A stretch of 43,308 bases of DNA, taken from positions 1 through 43,308 of the forward strand of contig CAJYIY010000092.1 of the NCBI GenBank assembly GCA_913775305.1. The letters are read 5' to 3'. The stretch comes from an uncultured Erwinia sp. (GTDB lineage: Bacteria > Pseudomonadota > Gammaproteobacteria > Enterobacterales > Enterobacteriaceae). Position 1 is the stretch's first letter. Each line of letters opens with the position of its first letter. Positions 7,891 through 15,270 of this stretch are shown here, one piece after another. The notes beneath the pieces are model-generated. The model was not told the origin of the DNA. It saw only the letters and a program-made list of their open reading frames with translations, and made no database searches. The translations under genes were made by a program, and so were the position numbers.

Positions 7891-8919
7891 ATGAAAGCAG
7901 TGCGGATTTTTGGAAAGGGTGATGTACGGGTAGTGGATGTTCCAAGACCGGTGCCTAAACCGGGGGAAGTGCTGATAAAGGTCGGAGCGGCGGGCGTGTG
8001 CCATTCCGATCTGCATGTGATGGACAGCGCTCCGCCCAGGCTGGAAGTTCCGTTTACCCTCGGGCATGAAAATGCGGGCTGGGTGGAGGAGTGCGGCGAA
8101 GGGGTGACCGGCTTTCAACGAGGTGATGCCGTGCTGGTTTACGGCCCCTGGGGCTGCGGACGCTGTATTGCCTGCCAGCAGTCGCAGGAGAATTACTGCG
8201 TGCACCAGCACGAAAGCGCGGTGCTGGGCGGCGGTCTTGGTCGGGATGGTGGGATGGCAGAATATATGATTGTGCCCGCTTCGCGTCTGCTGATCCCGCT
8301 GGGTGATCTGCCTCCAGCGGAGGCGGCTCCGGTAACCGATGCTGCGCTGACGCCGTGGCACGCGATTCAGCGCTCGGCGGAGCGGCTGAAGCCGGGCAAT
8401 ACGGTGCTGGTGTTGGGTATCGGGGGGCTGGGGCACATGGCGATACAGATGCTGAAAAACACCACCGGCGTCAGCGTTATCGCCGGGGATGTCTCCGGCA
8501 GCAAGCTGGCCCTGGCACGTCAGCTGGGGGCGGATTATCTGGTGAACACCCTGGATGCGGATGTGACCGGACAGATCTTTGCTATCACCGGTATTGCGCA
8601 GTGTTCGCTGGTGCTGGATTTTGTCGGTTCCGGTGCCACGATGAAGCTGGCGAGTAGCGTCATTGGCATCAACGGCGATATCACTGTGGTGGGGCTCGGC
8701 GGCGGGCATCTGGACTTCAGCGCGAAGCAGATTCCCTTTGGCGCACGGGTTTCCATGCCCTACTGGGGATCGCGGGTCGAGCTGATGGCGGTGCTGGATC
8801 TGCTGCGTCGCAGGCTGATTGAGATAAGAACGGAAACCTTCCCGCTGACCTCCGCGTGTGAGGTCTATCAGCTACTACGCGAAGGTAAAATCAACGGGCG
8901 CGCGGTGCTGATCCCCTGA
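7891..8919 (+). CDS. Zinc-dependent NAD(P) alcohol dehydrogenase
   Basis: 342 aa medium-chain dehydrogenase. Catalytic zinc ligands lie in GVCHSDLH (Cys37) and LGHENAG (His60 region). The four-cysteine structural zinc loop is CGRCIACQQSQENYC at about residues 90-104. The coenzyme motif is VLGIGGLGHMAIQ. A GGGGG-type ribosome binding site precedes ATG. It is 70 bp behind the dehydratase small subunit on the same strand and probably co-transcribed, oxidising a hydroxy product or reducing an aldehyde. Substrate not deducible. Confidence 0.88.
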   Translation: MKAVRIFGKGDVRVVDVPRPVPKPGEVLIKVGAAGVCHSDLHVMDSAPPRLEVPFTLGHENAGWVEECGEGVTGFQRGDAVLVYGPWGCGRCIACQQSQENYCVHQHESAVLGGGLGRDGGMAEYMIVPASRLLIPLGDLPPAEAAPVTDAALTPWHAIQRSAERLKPGNTVLVLGIGGLGHMAIQMLKNTTGVSVIAGDVSGSKLALARQLGADYLVNTLDADVTGQIFAITGIAQCSLVLDFVGSGATMKLASSVIGINGDITVVGLGGGHLDFSAKQIPFGARVSMPYWGSRVELMAVLDLLRRRLIEIRTETFPLTSACEVYQLLREGKINGRAVLIP

Positions 8920-8924
8920 AACAG

Positions 8925-8948
8925 CAGGGCCGCGGTGAAGCGGCCCTG
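8925..8948. terminator. Bidirectional hairpin between dehydrogenase and exporter
   Basis: CAGGGCCGC, GGTGAA loop, GCGGCCCTG: nine perfect GC-rich pairs between two convergent genes. No clear T-run follows in either direction, so it is terminator-like only. Confidence 0.6.
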
Positions 8949-8952
8949 GAAA

Positions 8953-9579
8953 TTACTTCGCGGAGATTGCCAGTGCGCCACCGGCAAAAACAAACAGGCT
9001 GCCGGTAGATCGGTTAAGCATGCGCAGCCGCTTCGGATCGGAGAACAGCCCGGACAGGCGGCGACCGGCGCAGGCGTAGCTGAACATAATGCTGAAATCG
9101 AGTGCAGCCCAGGTGATCGCCAGGGTGGCAAACTGCAGCGCGTGCGGCTGGCTGGCATCAATAAAGTTCGGGAACAGCGCGGCGAAAAACAGCAGGTCTT
9201 TCGGGTTGCTGATGCCGACCATAAAGCCCTTACGGAACAGGCGCAGCGCACCTGGTGCGTCGTCCAGCTCTGGCGTGGCCATCGGTGTTTCGTGGCCGTT
9301 ATCGCGCCACGCCGAAATACCCAGCCAGACCAGATAGGCGGCACCGACAACCTTCAGCAGGGTAAAGGCGGTGGTGGAGGCGGCAAGAATCGCGCCCAGA
9401 CCGAGCGCGGAGGCCGTCATCAGCACCATCGCCGCCAGCACGCCGCCAACAACCGTGGCCAGCGCCTGTTTGCGGCCGAAGCGCAGGCCGTGGGTCATGT
9501 TGATTAAAGCCGACGGGCCGGGAATGGCAATCAATGCGGCAATCACGCCGGTATAGGCCAGCCAGAGTTGGAGCGTCAT
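8953..9579 (-). CDS. LysE/RhtB-family amino-acid exporter
   Basis: 208 aa with about six hydrophobic segments. The N-terminus LAYTGVIAALIAIPGPSALI carries the PGP motif typical of RhtB proteins, followed by GLRFGRKQALATVVGG. These inner-membrane proteins export homoserine, threonine, lysine or related compounds. GAAAGGATCC precedes ATG. A strong hairpin at 9597-9619 falls in its leader. Single gene, convergent with the dehydrogenase. Confidence 0.87.
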   Translation of the reverse strand: MTLQLWLAYTGVIAALIAIPGPSALINMTHGLRFGRKQALATVVGGVLAAMVLMTASALGLGAILAASTTAFTLLKVVGAAYLVWLGISAWRDNGHETPMATPELDDAPGALRLFRKGFMVGISNPKDLLFFAALFPNFIDASQPHALQFATLAITWAALDFSIMFSYACAGRRLSGLFSDPKRLRMLNRSTGSLFVFAGGALAISAK

Positions 9580-9596
9580 ACAGGATCCTTTCTTTT

Positions 9597-9621
9597 AACA
9601 CCCTCTGCCTGAGGGTGTTTT
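9597..9621. terminator. Hairpin with T-tail upstream of exporter gene
   Basis: AACACCCTC, TGCCT loop, GAGGGTGTT then TT. It has terminator form on the + strand but no gene ends into it from that side. On the - strand it sits 18 bases before the exporter ATG, where it could act as a leader structure. Confidence 0.45.
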
Positions 9622-9890
9622 GCGCTAAGCGACAGAGGGTTTTCGTGGAAATACGAAGGCGCAATAGTGTATTTTCCCGGCAGAGATAAGTAAATCCTGT
9701 GTAAAAGATTTTCCGCCAGCGCGGCGGCTGGTAGTGAAACAGGTCTGCCACAGCCCCGCCGCTGTACGTCAACATCGGCAGTGCTGCTTATGCCGCATCA
9801 CGCTGGGGTTCTGCGCCAAAAAAATTTCTCATCGGCCGGCGAAATTTCCTTTCCCCCTGTAAAGGTAAGGGTATACGGAACGGGAAAAAA

Positions 9891-9906
9891 TGTGAGCTGC
9901 ATCACA
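9891..9906. promoter_or_regulatory. Perfect CRP-cAMP binding site
   Basis: TGTGA-GCTGCA-TCACA matches both CRP half-sites exactly with the right 6-bp spacing, preceded by AAA. It is centred at 9898.5. TATTTT at 9930-9935 is placed as a -10 for class II activation with a start near 9942 on the + strand. Which transcript it controls is not certain. Confidence 0.7.
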
Positions 9907-10013
9907 CTAAGCCGCTGTTATTCGGCGGTTATTTTAACGATTGAATGTGGACAATTAATTTGTCAGTTTATGTTTATTCATTAGTTATATTATTTTCTGT
10001 TTTTTATAAAAAA

Positions 10014-10041
10014 CCCGTATTTAACGGGCTGTTTATTTTTT
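10014..10041 (+). terminator. Small terminator-like hairpin
   Basis: CCCGT-ATTTA-ACGGG followed by CTGTTTATTTTTT. The stem is short (5 GC-rich pairs) but the tail is T-rich. No protein gene ends here on the + strand. Confidence 0.4.
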
Positions 10042-10078
10042 GAAATAATATATCGCTTAGATTAACAGAAACATCGGG

Positions 10079-10106
10079 TTGCGTGCAGAGATGCTGGCAC
10101 TATACT
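10079..10106 (+). promoter_or_regulatory. Candidate treF promoter
   Basis: TTGCGT, 16 bases, TATACT preceded by C and followed by T (CTATACTT), a -10 form favoured by sigma-S. Trehalase TreF is stress-linked in E. coli, which agrees. The predicted leader of about 60 bases contains the hairpin at 10140-10159. Confidence 0.5.
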
Positions 10107-10139
10107 TATAAGCAGTACAATAAATTTATCATCTGAATC

Positions 10140-10159
10140 CTGCCGATTATATTCGGCAG
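10140..10159 (+). promoter_or_regulatory. Leader hairpin directly before treF ribosome binding site
   Basis: CTGCCGA, TTATAT loop, TCGGCAG, one base before the consensus AGGAGG at 10161-10166. Together with the missing ATG it may set a low translation rate. Confidence 0.5.
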
Positions 10160-10171
10160 CAGGAGGCTTTT

Positions 10172-11803
10172 ATCACTTTCAATCATACTGAAACGATAAA
10201 CAATAACTTCGCTGACTTTGAGAACTGGTACCTCGACTATGAGGCGGGTGCCGAGGCAGCGACGGAGCCGCATCCGGAGCACATCCGTGGCCTCCCGGTA
10301 TCCGACATCCTCACACCGTCTGACCGCTACCAGGAGCTGTTCGTTGCGGTACAGACGTCGCGCATTTTTAGCGACAGTAAGACTTTTGCTGACTGTGCGC
10401 CAAAAACTGATCCCGAACGCATTATGTTTCGCTATTATCTGGCACGCGAACGCGATGATTTTAATCTGCGCGCCTTCGTGCTGGAGAATTTCGATTTGCC
10501 GCAGGTTAATGAAAGTCATTATGTTTCTGACCCGGATAAAACCATGGCCGAGCATATTGACGCGCTGTGGCCAATATTAACCCGTCACCCCAAACAGCAC
10601 TGTCAATATTCTTCGCTGCTGCCGCTGCCGAAACCTTACGTGGTGCCCGGCGGGCGCTTCGGTGAAACCTATTACTGGGATTCCTACTTCAGCATGCTGG
10701 GCTTTGCTGCCGCCGGGCGCTGCGATCTGATGCGCAATATGGCGGACAACTTTGCGTGGATGATCGATCGCTACGGGCATGTTCCTAATGGCAATCGCAC
10801 CTACTATCTCAGCCGCTCTCAGCCACCGGTCTTCGCCATGATGGTGGAGCTGTTTGAAAAGAACGGTGTTAACGAAGCGCAGCGCTATCTTCGCCATCTG
10901 AAGAGTGAATATGCCTTCTGGATGGACGGCGAGGCGAACCTGGAACCGAACCAGGCCTATCGCCACGTGGTGATGCTGCCGGATGGCTCGGTGCTGAACC
11001 GCTACTGGGACGATCGGGATACCCCGCGCGACGAATCCTATATTGAGGATGTGGAAACCGCGCGCGATTCATCCCGCCCCTCCAGTGAGGTTTATCGGGA
11101 TTTGCGTGCCGGTGCGGCGTCGGGCTGGGATTACACTTCGCGCTGGCTCAGTGAGCCGGGGCGGCTGGCCAGTATTCAGACCACCAGTATTATTCCCGTC
11201 GATCTGAATGCGTTCCTCTACAAGCTGGAAATGGCAATCGCCCGCCTGTCTGCGGCCAGAGGCGATGAGGCCGTTGCCGAGCGTTATCAGCAGCTGGCGT
11301 ATCGTCGCCAGGAAGCGGTGAACCGCTATCTCTGGGACGATCACAGCGGTCTGTACCGCGACTACAACTGGCGTGAGGGTGAGCAGGCGACCTTCTCTGC
11401 CGCAGCCGTGACCCCGGTGTATGTTGGTATGGCGAGCCTTGACCAGACGAACCGCACAGCAAAAGCCGTGCGCGATTACCTGCTGGCACCGGGTGGATTA
11501 CTCTCCAGCATGGAACAGACCGGCGAGCAGTGGGACAGCCCGAATGGCTGGGCACCGCTGCAGTGGATGGCGGTCAAGGGTTTCAGCATTTACGGCGACG
11601 AAAACCTGGCGCACGAGATCGCCAGCCGCTGGCTGAAAACCGTGTCGGCAATTTATCAGCAGCACCACAAAATGGTGGAGAAGTACAATGTGAAAGGGGA
11701 AGCCGGGCTGCTGGCGGCCGGTGGCGAATACCCGCTACAGGACGGATTTGGCTGGACCAACGGTGTAACCCGTCGCCTGCTGGAGATGTATCCAGAGGGG
11801 TGA
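10172..11803 (+). CDS. treF: Cytoplasmic trehalase TreF (non-ATG start)
   Basis: Glycoside hydrolase family 37; splits trehalose into two glucose. Both trehalase signatures are present: [15 protein letters not shown] and [13 protein letters not shown], plus [16 protein letters not shown]. No signal peptide, so cytoplasmic. The first in-frame ATG (10424) would give 459 aa and cut off the region [17 protein letters not shown] that E. coli TreF (549 aa) also has. The frame is open upstream, and a perfect AGGAGG sits 5 bases before an ATC at 10172, giving 543 aa. No ATG, GTG or TTG occurs between. I therefore set the start at ATC 10172; a start-codon mutation or a base error is the alternative. 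C-terminus ends [10 protein letters not shown]. Confidence 0.88.
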   Translation: MTFNHTETINNNFADFENWYLDYEAGAEAATEPHPEHIRGLPVSDILTPSDRYQELFVAVQTSRIFSDSKTFADCAPKTDPERIMFRYYLARERDDFNLRAFVLENFDLPQVNESHYVSDPDKTMAEHIDALWPILTRHPKQHCQYSSLLPLPKPYVVPGGRFGETYYWDSYFSMLGFAAAGRCDLMRNMADNFAWMIDRYGHVPNGNRTYYLSRSQPPVFAMMVELFEKNGVNEAQRYLRHLKSEYAFWMDGEANLEPNQAYRHVVMLPDGSVLNRYWDDRDTPRDESYIEDVETARDSSRPSSEVYRDLRAGAASGWDYTSRWLSEPGRLASIQTTSIIPVDLNAFLYKLEMAIARLSAARGDEAVAERYQQLAYRRQEAVNRYLWDDHSGLYRDYNWREGEQATFSAAAVTPVYVGMASLDQTNRTAKAVRDYLLAPGGLLSSMEQTGEQWDSPNGWAPLQWMAVKGFSIYGDENLAHEIASRWLKTVSAIYQQHHKMVEKYNVKGEAGLLAAGGEYPLQDGFGWTNGVTRRLLEMYPEG

Positions 11804-11857
11804 GTATCAATCCGGTTAATTATTCTGCCGGCTTTATAAGCTAAAAACCTTATTTCT

Positions 11858-11906
11858 CCGCGGTTAATCATGGTATTACTTGGAATAACTACCTGATTAA
11901 CCCGGA
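11858..11906 (+). promoter_or_regulatory. Long hairpin/dyad in the leader of the binding-protein gene
   Basis: GGTTAATCA (11862-11870) and TGATTAACC (11894-11902) pair perfectly. Inside, GGTATTA pairs with TAACTACC with one bulge, closing a 7-base loop. The right foot runs into CCGGAG, the probable ribosome binding site of the gene at 11915, so it could mask translation or serve as an operator. Confidence 0.5.
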
Positions 11907-11914
11907 GATCTGCA

Positions 11915-12694
11915 ATGAAAAAATGCACCCTTACCGCGCTGGCTTTGCTGGCCGCCTTCAGCGTCGCGTCTCAGGCAGCCGAAGTGCTGCGCTTTGGCGT
12001 TGATCCCACCTTTACCCCCTTTGAAAGCAAAGCGGCAGACGGGTCGCTCCAGGGATTCGATATCGATCTGGGCAACGCCGTTTGCCAGCAGATGCAGGTA
12101 AAATGCGTCTGGGTACAGACCGCCTACGACGGCATTATTCCGGCCCTTCATGCGCGTAAATTCGATGCCATTCTGTCGGCGATGGCGATGACCGAAAAGC
12201 GCCGCCAGCAGGTACTGTTCACCGATATGATCTACAACGTGCCGAGTGCGCTGCTGACCTCCAAAGCCAGCAAGCTGCTGCCGGATGCGGCGGTGCTGAA
12301 GGGCAAAACCGTCGGCGTGGCGCAGGGCACCACCCAGGAAGCCTTTGCCAAGAGCGTCTGGGAACCGAAGGGCGTGCAGGTGGTGAGCTATCAGAACGAG
12401 GCCGAGATCTATCCTGACCTGGCTGCTGGTCGCCTGGATGCCTCTTTCATTAACGCGGCAGCGGCCGAAACCGGCTTCCTGAAAACTCCGCAGGGCGCGG
12501 GCTATCATATCGCCGGTGAACCGATGTACGACCAGAAGTACTTCGGCGAAGGTATTGGTATTGGCCTGCGCAAAGACGACACTGTGCGGGTTGAACAGAT
12601 TAACCAGGCGCTGGCCGAACTGCACAAAAACGGCACCTACGATCGGCTGGCGAAGAAGTACTTCAGCTTTGACATCGACAAGCGTCCGGAATAA
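11915..12694 (+). CDS. Amino-acid ABC transporter substrate-binding protein (family 3), orphan
   Basis: 259 aa. A signal peptide of about 22 residues (MKKCTLTALALLAAFSVASQ, then AAE) directs it to the periplasm. LRFGVDPTFTPFESKAADG and GFDIDLGNAVCQQM are the standard opening of lysine/arginine/ornithine or histidine binding proteins (ArgT/HisJ-like), as is DAILSAMAMTEKRRQQVLFTD. The length agrees. No permease or ATPase gene follows, so it must dock on a transporter encoded elsewhere. The next gene starts 3 bp after its stop, so the pair is one operon. Confidence 0.9.
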   Translation: MKKCTLTALALLAAFSVASQAAEVLRFGVDPTFTPFESKAADGSLQGFDIDLGNAVCQQMQVKCVWVQTAYDGIIPALHARKFDAILSAMAMTEKRRQQVLFTDMIYNVPSALLTSKASKLLPDAAVLKGKTVGVAQGTTQEAFAKSVWEPKGVQVVSYQNEAEIYPDLAAGRLDASFINAAAAETGFLKTPQGAGYHIAGEPMYDQKYFGEGIGIGLRKDDTVRVEQINQALAELHKNGTYDRLAKKYFSFDIDKRPE

Positions 12695-12697
12695 GCC

Positions 12698-13798
12698 ATG
12701 ACCACGACAGCACTTCCTGATTTCACCGCGCAGCGGGCGCGCTTTCTGGCCGCAGTAGCGAAAAACGGCGGCACCGTTACCCGCTACGACCATCCGCTAA
12801 CCGGCCCCGCCGGCGAAGCACTTGCCACCGATGTTGCGGTGCTGGGCCGCGCTGATGCTCCGCGCATCATGCTGATTATTTCCGGCACCCACGGCGTGGA
12901 GGGCTACTACGGTTCCGACAGTCAGATCGCCTGGCTGACGGCGCTGGAGGGCCAGACGCTGCCGGAAGACGTGGCGGTGGTGCTGGTTCACCTGCTGAAT
13001 CCCTGGGGCACGGCCCATCTGCGGCGGGTTAATGAGGATAACGCCGATCTCAACCGTAACTTTATTGATTTCGCCGCCGGTGCGCCGGAAAACGCCGCAT
13101 ACCGCGATCTGCATGCCATCTACACCTGTCGTGACGTTAACGGGCCTGAACGTGCCGCCGCCGATGCGATGCTGGCAGAGCAGTGTGCCAGACGCGGCTG
13201 GAGTGGCGTAAAGCAGATTGTTGAGGCCGGGCAGTACCAGTTTGCCGACGGGATCTTCTTCGGCGGCAGCCGGGCCAGCTGGTCACATCTGACGCTGAAA
13301 CAGATTATCGCCAGCCATCTGCGGCATGCACAGCGCATCATCAGCTTCGATCTGCATACCGGTGCCGGGGCCTACGGACATCCGATGCTGCTGGCGATCG
13401 CGGAACGGCCTTATCCGGCGCTGGATAAGGCCCGGCAAATCTTTGGCGAATGGCTGACGGTACTGATGACCGGCGCAGATCGCGACAGCGAAACCGGCGT
13501 GACCGCCACGGCGACCGGTTATCTGTCGCAGTTTCTGCTCGACAACCTGCCGGAAACGGAACTGATCCAGCTGGTGGTGGAGTGTGGCACCCTGGCCGGT
13601 GATGAGATGCATCGCCGGGTACGCGACGACCACTGGCTGCATCTCTACGGCGATCCCGACAGCGAGCTGGGGCGGCAGTTAAAAGGGCAGCTGTTCGAAG
13701 GATTTAATCCGCGGGACGCCGACTGGCAGGCGCTGGTGGCGTTCCGCACCCGGCAGATCTTTCAGCGCGGCTGGGCGGCGCTGCTGGCCGCCCGTTAA
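12698..13798 (+). CDS. DUF2817 / M14-like zinc metallopeptidase
   Basis: 366 aa, no signal peptide. The zinc motif HxxE is in SGTHGVEGYYGSDSQ (about residue 66-69); VNEDNADLNRNFIDF carries the Arg/Asn pair of M14 carboxypeptidases; ISFDLHTGAGAYGHPML holds the third zinc His. The C-terminal VVECGTLAGDEMH probably supplies the catalytic Glu. It should hydrolyse an amide or peptide bond in the cytoplasm. Coupling to the amino-acid binding protein points to an imported conjugate or modified amino acid as substrate (inference). Confidence 0.85.
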   Translation: MTTTALPDFTAQRARFLAAVAKNGGTVTRYDHPLTGPAGEALATDVAVLGRADAPRIMLIISGTHGVEGYYGSDSQIAWLTALEGQTLPEDVAVVLVHLLNPWGTAHLRRVNEDNADLNRNFIDFAAGAPENAAYRDLHAIYTCRDVNGPERAAADAMLAEQCARRGWSGVKQIVEAGQYQFADGIFFGGSRASWSHLTLKQIIASHLRHAQRIISFDLHTGAGAYGHPMLLAIAERPYPALDKARQIFGEWLTVLMTGADRDSETGVTATATGYLSQFLLDNLPETELIQLVVECGTLAGDEMHRRVRDDHWLHLYGDPDSELGRQLKGQLFEGFNPRDADWQALVAFRTRQIFQRGWAALLAAR

Positions 13799-13801
13799 GC
13801 A

Positions 13802-14581
13802 CTACAGGCGTCCGTAGAAGGTCATACGGGCGCTTTCCGACAGGGCAATATCCGGCTGAGCGTTATAGGCCAGTACCACCAGCATACGGGTGATATCACC
13901 TTCAGTTGGCGTCACCCGATGCAGGGCATTTCGCCCGCGGAACAGCACCAGATCGCCCGGTTCAATCTCCAGCTGCTGTACTTGCTGTTCGCCGTTAAGC
14001 ACTTTCCCCACGCCGTCAAAATTCATCTCCCCTTCCTCCGCATTGCGCAGATGGCTGACGTACTCAAACGCGCCGCCCGCTTCAGGTTTCTGGATCAGTA
14101 GCGTGATGGCAAACGACGAGTTGTCAAAATGCCAGCCCAGCTCCTGGCCCGTATGCGCATAGTGCAGATTGATCGATGACAGACGATCGGCATAAGGATA
14201 CAGCTGCTGCTCATCCAGCACGCCGCACAGAAAGGTTTTGAATGTTGCCGAGTCGTACAGTGTACGCAGCGGCGAGTCAGTCGGGATCTCTTCGTCGGTA
14301 ATACAGCCTTTGGAGGACACTACCTGGCGGTTACGCGGATGGTCGGTGGGGTAGGCCTCATCGGATTTTTGCAGATAAACGTTGTGCTGACTTTGAGTGT
14401 AGAAAGCCAGATGCTGATTCTCTTCGCCCTCTTTTTTAATGATTTCCAGCGCTGCCGGGGTCAGAAAACCACGCAGCACCAGCGCACCGGCGTCAGCCAG
14501 CTGAAGCCGGCAGCGGTGAGTGTAGGTCGCATCATTAATCGGGTGATCGTGCAGATTCAGGAGTGAGTTCAGTGCGTTCAT
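13802..14581 (-). CDS. Fe(II)/2-oxoglutarate-dependent oxygenase (ArpA/HalD-like)
   Basis: 259 aa. The facial triad is visible as His151 and Asp153 (GWHFDNSSF) and His221 (NALHRVTP), with Arg232 suited to bind 2-oxoglutarate. As Asp is kept rather than Gly/Ala, hydroxylation rather than halogenation is expected. It resembles the amino-acid-type oxygenases annotated ArpA/HalD. Convergent with the DUF2817 gene, only 3 bp apart. Substrate unknown; a free amino acid or its derivative fits the context. Confidence 0.82.
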   Translation of the reverse strand: MNALNSLLNLHDHPINDATYTHRCRLQLADAGALVLRGFLTPAALEIIKKEGEENQHLAFYTQSQHNVYLQKSDEAYPTDHPRNRQVVSSKGCITDEEIPTDSPLRTLYDSATFKTFLCGVLDEQQLYPYADRLSSINLHYAHTGQELGWHFDNSSFAITLLIQKPEAGGAFEYVSHLRNAEEGEMNFDGVGKVLNGEQQVQQLEIEPGDLVLFRGRNALHRVTPTEGDITRMLVVLAYNAQPDIALSESARMTFYGRL

Positions 14582-14660
14582 TGGATTCTCTTCGGCCGGG
14601 AAGTGAGACAGTCACTATATGAATTCACCCTGTTACTGACTATCTGTTTTTGCACGTATT

Positions 14661-15113
14661 TTAGACTTTTTCATTCGCCGATGCGCCGAACTGCATCGGG
14701 GCTTTTGCGAGCGTAATCAGACTGCCTTCCTGGGCCAGCAGCGATCGCAGCGGCGCAAACAGCGGCTGCGGTAGCTCTGCGGGATCAAACCACTGCCAGC
14801 CCGCGCATTTTTCCGGTTCGCAGCGCTGTGGTGTGCCGCAGGCCGCGTAGGCCAGCATGAACAGCGTGACGTAATGCTGCTGTTCGTTGTGGAAAAAATC
14901 GTTGGTAAACGGGCCCTGCGTGGTGGCTCCGAGGTACAATCCGGTCTCTTCAAGCACTTCCCGGGCCGCACACTGCTGCGGGGTTTCACCAAATTCCAGA
15001 TGGCCGCCGGGGGCCGCCCAGTCGCCCTCGCCATGGCTGCCTGAACGCCTGCCGAGCAGGATTTTACCGTCGCGAAATATCAGTACGCCGACGCCGATAC
15101 GGGGTTGTGGCAT
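14661..15113 (-). CDS. NUDIX hydrolase
   Basis: 150 aa from the ATG at 15113. The Nudix box is complete: GGHLEFGETPQQCAAREVLEETGL with G, E, REVLEE and G in place (about residues 38-60). The N-terminal RIGVGVLIFRDGKILLGRR is the first strand pair. The frame extends upstream to 15209, but GGAG lies 7 bases before 15113 and the extra 32 residues lack family character. Cleaves a nucleoside-diphosphate-linked substrate with Mg2+; substrate not known, MutT/NudG-like housekeeping is possible. Confidence 0.87.
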   Translation of the reverse strand: MPQPRIGVGVLIFRDGKILLGRRSGSHGEGDWAAPGGHLEFGETPQQCAAREVLEETGLYLGATTQGPFTNDFFHNEQQHYVTLFMLAYAACGTPQRCEPEKCAGWQWFDPAELPQPLFAPLRSLLAQEGSLITLAKAPMQFGASANEKV

Positions 15114-15270
15114 GTGTGTTCTCCATCCAACGAAACGATCGCGAGGATAAGACTCGCGGTCAGGGGCTGTTTCACAATATTGATAATCTGTGATGTAAAC
15201 GGTACTCAACTTGCGGCGCGGTGACTATGCTGCCAGTGGGATAATTTTGAGCTTTTTCAGGAGAGCTGCA

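Larger units (their letters stand above)
9622..10078. other. Gene-free region upstream of treF with regulatory signals
   Basis: No convincing reading frame. It contains a GC-rich block (about 9710-9810) with GCCACAGCCCCGCCGCTGT, faintly like the core of a cobalamin riboswitch, a perfect CRP site (9891-9906), a hairpin CCGCTG-TTATT-CGGCGG (9912-9928) followed by TTATTTT, an AT-rich stretch, and a terminator-like hairpin at 10014. A small RNA is possible. Confidence 0.4.

Noticed and set aside
9299-9775. 158-codon reverse-strand frame overlapping the exporter gene
   Set aside because: It lies in another frame of the exporter gene and runs into the gene-free leader; the sequence is rich in Arg and His and shows no family motif.
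9781-9984. 67-codon + strand frame before treF
   Set aside because: It spans the CRP site and hairpins, lacks a ribosome site and has no recognisable protein character.
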